64,000 nucleotides of DNA from positions 7,130,001 through 7,194,000 of the forward strand of contig NZ_CP054923.1 in assembly GCF_013364215.1 (NCBI RefSeq), written 5' to 3'. The notes below the pieces were generated by a model. The model had not been told where the DNA came from. It searched no databases and was given only the letters and a program-made list of their open reading frames with translations. The number at the start of each line of letters is the position of its first letter. Positions within the stretch are counted from its first letter, which is position 1. The stretch is from Verrucosispora sp. NA02020. GTDB taxonomy: Bacteria; Actinomycetota; Actinomycetes; Mycobacteriales; Micromonosporaceae. A program made the translations under genes and the position numbers. Below, piece by piece: positions 62,238-64,000 of the stretch.

Positions 62238-62825
62238 TCAGCCCGCGGGCCGGACGACGATGCGACGGCTGGGCTCGACGCCCTCGGACTCGCTCTCCAC
62301 ACCGTCGATCGCGTTCACCACGTCGTGGACGCACTTTCGCTCGAAGGCCGACATGGGCTCCAGGCGTACCGCTTCGCCGTGCTCCTTGACCTTCTCGACC
62401 GCGTTGCGCGCCACTGCGGCGAGTTCCTTGCGCCGGTTGGCCCGGTAGCCGCCGACGTCGAGCAGCAGCCGGCTGGGCGAGCCGGTCTGCCGGAAGACGG
62501 CGAGCCGGGCCAGTTCCTGGAGTGCCTCCAGGGTGGCGCCGCGCTGGCCGACCAGGTTCTGCAGCCGGCCGCCGACGACCTCCACCACCGGACGGCCGCC
62601 CGACACCAGCTCGTCGATGTCGCCGTCGTAGTCGAGGATGTCGAGCAGCCCTTCGACGTAGTCGGCTGCGATCTCGCTCTGCCGGAAGAGGTCGCTCTCA
62701 CCGGCGGCCTTGCTCGGCGCCTTCTCGGCGTCGGTCTCCTCCGGCTCGCCGTCGACCGGAGCCGCCGCCGTCGGCTCCTCGTCGTCCAGGGGCTGGTCGG
62801 CGCGGGGGATGCTGGTGTCGGTCAC
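62238..62825 (-). CDS. jag: Jag/KhpB RNA-binding protein (KH and R3H domains)
   Basis: This 195-residue protein has an acidic N-terminus (about 1-50), a KH-type domain (YVEGLLDILDYDGDIDELV ... NLVGQRGATLEALQ) and an R3H domain (SRLLLDVGGYRANRRKELAA ... AFERKCVHDVVNAIDGVESE). It lacks the N-terminal Jag-N domain seen in Firmicutes, as usual for actinobacteria. The GTG at 62825 is preferred; the frame continues upstream with no conserved content. It probably shares a transcript with yidC and rsmG. Confidence 0.95.
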   Translation of the reverse strand: MTDTSIPRADQPLDDEEPTAAAPVDGEPEETDAEKAPSKAAGESDLFRQSEIAADYVEGLLDILDYDGDIDELVSGGRPVVEVVGGRLQNLVGQRGATLEALQELARLAVFRQTGSPSRLLLDVGGYRANRRKELAAVARNAVEKVKEHGEAVRLEPMSAFERKCVHDVVNAIDGVESESEGVEPSRRIVVRPAG

Positions 62826-63037
62826 GGTGTCATCTCCGTACTCACTCGGCCGGACCTCGGGTCCGCTGGTTTCCCGCGGCCGGCGGGACGTCGCCGGTGC
62901 CCACGGGCACGTCTGTAGGGCAGTGTCGCCCGTTCGCCACGTCGTAGGCGGCGCTTCCACGCTCCGGCGCCAGCCTCTCGGCGGCAGCACGTCGCGCAAC
63001 GGGCCGCCGTCGGTCTCCCGACGGCGGCCCGGACGTT

Positions 63038-64000
63038 TCAGCCCTGCCGTTTGGCGGGGCGACTCTTCTTCGGGTTGGCCGGCTTCACACCCGGCTTCGG
63101 GCCGGCGACCTTCGGAGCGGCCGGCGCGGGCGGCGCCTCGGCCGGCTTGCTGCGGCCGAACAGACCACGGTTCTTGGCCGGCTGCGCGCCGTTCCGCGCG
63201 GCGGCGGTCGTGGTGGCCGGCTTGCTGGTGGCGGTCACCGGCGGCGGGAACTTCCGCAGCACCCACTGCTGCTGGCCGAGGGTGAAGAGGTTGTTGGTGA
63301 CCCAATAGATGATCACACCGATCGGGAAGATGGCACCGGAGATGAGCAGCGACAGCGGGATGCCGTAGAGCATCAGACGCTGGATCATGCGCTGCTGCGG
63401 GTCCTCGGCCCAGCCGGTCTTGAGGATCATCTGGCGGCTGGTGAGGTAGGTGGTGCCCATCATCACCAGCACCAGGACACCGGCCATGATCTTCACGACG
63501 GTGCCGTTGGCACCGAGCTGCGCCAACTCCGCTGCGGTGGAGCCGAACTTGCTGGCGATCGGCGCGGTGAAGAGGGTCGCGTCCGAGGCGCTGTTGAACT
63601 GGTCGACCGTCCAGCCGTAGATGTCCTTGTTGTTCTTCGCCGGGTCCGGGTTGAGGCGACGCAGGACGTGGAACAGGCCGAGGAAGACGGGGATCTGGAG
63701 GAACATCGGAAGGCAGCCCATCAACGGGTTGGCCTTTTCCTTCCGATAGAGCTCCATCATCTCCTTCTGGAGCGTCTCCCGGTCACCCTTGTGCTTCTCC
63801 TGCAGCGCCTTCACCTGCGGCTGGAGCGCCTGCATGGCCCGCTGCGACTTGATCTGCTTGACGAAGACCGGGAACAGGATCACCCGGACGGTGACCACCA
63901 GGAAGACGATGGCCAGAATCCAGGCCCAGTTCGTGCCGAGGACCGTGGCGTCGGGAATCCCGATGGCCTCCCAGGCCGAATGCCAGGCCAGCAGGATCCA
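63038..64000 (-). CDS. yidC: Membrane protein insertase YidC (start outside window)
   Basis: This insertase helps proteins enter the membrane. About 320 C-terminal residues are visible; the N-terminus lies beyond base 64000. Features are ILFPVFVKQIKSQRAMQALQ with the conserved Arg/Lys face, LYRKEKANPLMGCLPMFLQI, PVFLGLFHVLRRL and GVIIYWVTNNLFTLGQQ. A Lys/Pro/Ala-rich tail of about 60 residues (KKSRPAKRQG end) follows. Its place before jag is the standard rpmH-rnpA-yidC-jag order, so rnpA and rpmH are expected next. Confidence 0.96.
   Translation of the reverse strand, partial: WILLAWHSAWEAIGIPDATVLGTNWAWILAIVFLVVTVRVILFPVFVKQIKSQRAMQALQPQVKALQEKHKGDRETLQKEMMELYRKEKANPLMGCLPMFLQIPVFLGLFHVLRRLNPDPAKNNKDIYGWTVDQFNSASDATLFTAPIASKFGSTAAELAQLGANGTVVKIMAGVLVLVMMGTTYLTSRQMILKTGWAEDPQQRMIQRLMLYGIPLSLLISGAIFPIGVIIYWVTNNLFTLGQQQWVLRKFPPPVTATSKPATTTAAARNGAQPAKNRGLFGRSKPAEAPPAPAAPKVAGPKPGVKPANPKKSRPAKRQG

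Overview
This is a GC-rich (about 70% or more by eye) actinobacterial chromosome segment. Gene content, gene order and sequence style fit Micromonosporaceae (Micromonospora or a close relative); the genus is an inference from memory, not a search. The right end (parB, parA, rsmG, jag, yidC) and the parS and DnaA-box sequences place the window on one flank of oriC. rnpA, rpmH and dnaA are expected just past base 64000. No rRNA, tRNA, CRISPR array, insertion sequence or prophage was found.

Layout. (1) 1-14.3 kb: molybdenum cofactor genes in two blocks, moaA-moaD at the left edge and moaE/moeA/moaB/moaC on the minus strand at 11.4-14.1 kb. Between them lie a membrane metallophosphoesterase, a PHP-UvrD fusion helicase, a Gly/Tyr-repeat membrane protein, an AAA ATPase preceded by two matching CTAG palindromes, a GNAT enzyme, a DoxX protein and a GT87-type glycosyltransferase. 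(2) 14.3-22.7 kb: a large SARP/NB-ARC/TPR regulator, a GGDEF-EAL protein with a possibly structured leader, a second GT-like membrane protein, a phosphoribosyltransferase and a zinc-ribbon protein. (3) 22.7-28.6 kb: replication and ribosome genes, dnaB, then rpsF-ssb-rpsR-rplI. (4) 28.6-39.5 kb: endonuclease IV-like protein, two polytopic membrane proteins, a class A PBP, a DUF5318-like protein, a PadR regulator with a perfect palindromic operator, inositol phosphate synthase and an O6-alkylguanine methyltransferase. (5) 39.7-56.7 kb: a secreted subtilase, CCA-adding enzyme, murJ, a pseudokinase, sigM with its anti-sigma factor, trxB-trxA, a CwlM-type amidase, GNAT, aminotransferase, a Ddl-like ligase and a HIT-like protein. 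(6) 56.7-64 kb: the partition region with six parS sites, parB-parA, rsmG, jag and yidC.

How the genes work together. The right half is mostly envelope growth and origin biology: lipid II flipping (murJ and its detached pseudokinase), peptidoglycan synthesis (PBP), amidase, envelope-stress sigma factor, thioredoxin couple, chromosome partition and membrane protein insertion. DnaA boxes occur upstream of dnaB, between murJ and the pseudokinase, and beside the first parS sites.

The observations most worth checking are: the paired 22-bp CTAG palindromes before the AAA ATPase; the S18 protein that has lost its whole Cys/His zinc-site pattern at the main rpsF operon; a minus-strand structured RNA candidate upstream of rpsF; the CwlM homologue that keeps the zinc ligands lost in mycobacterial CwlM; parS sites inside the parA coding sequence; and the PadR operator upstream of ino1. 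No clearly undescribed multi-gene system was found.
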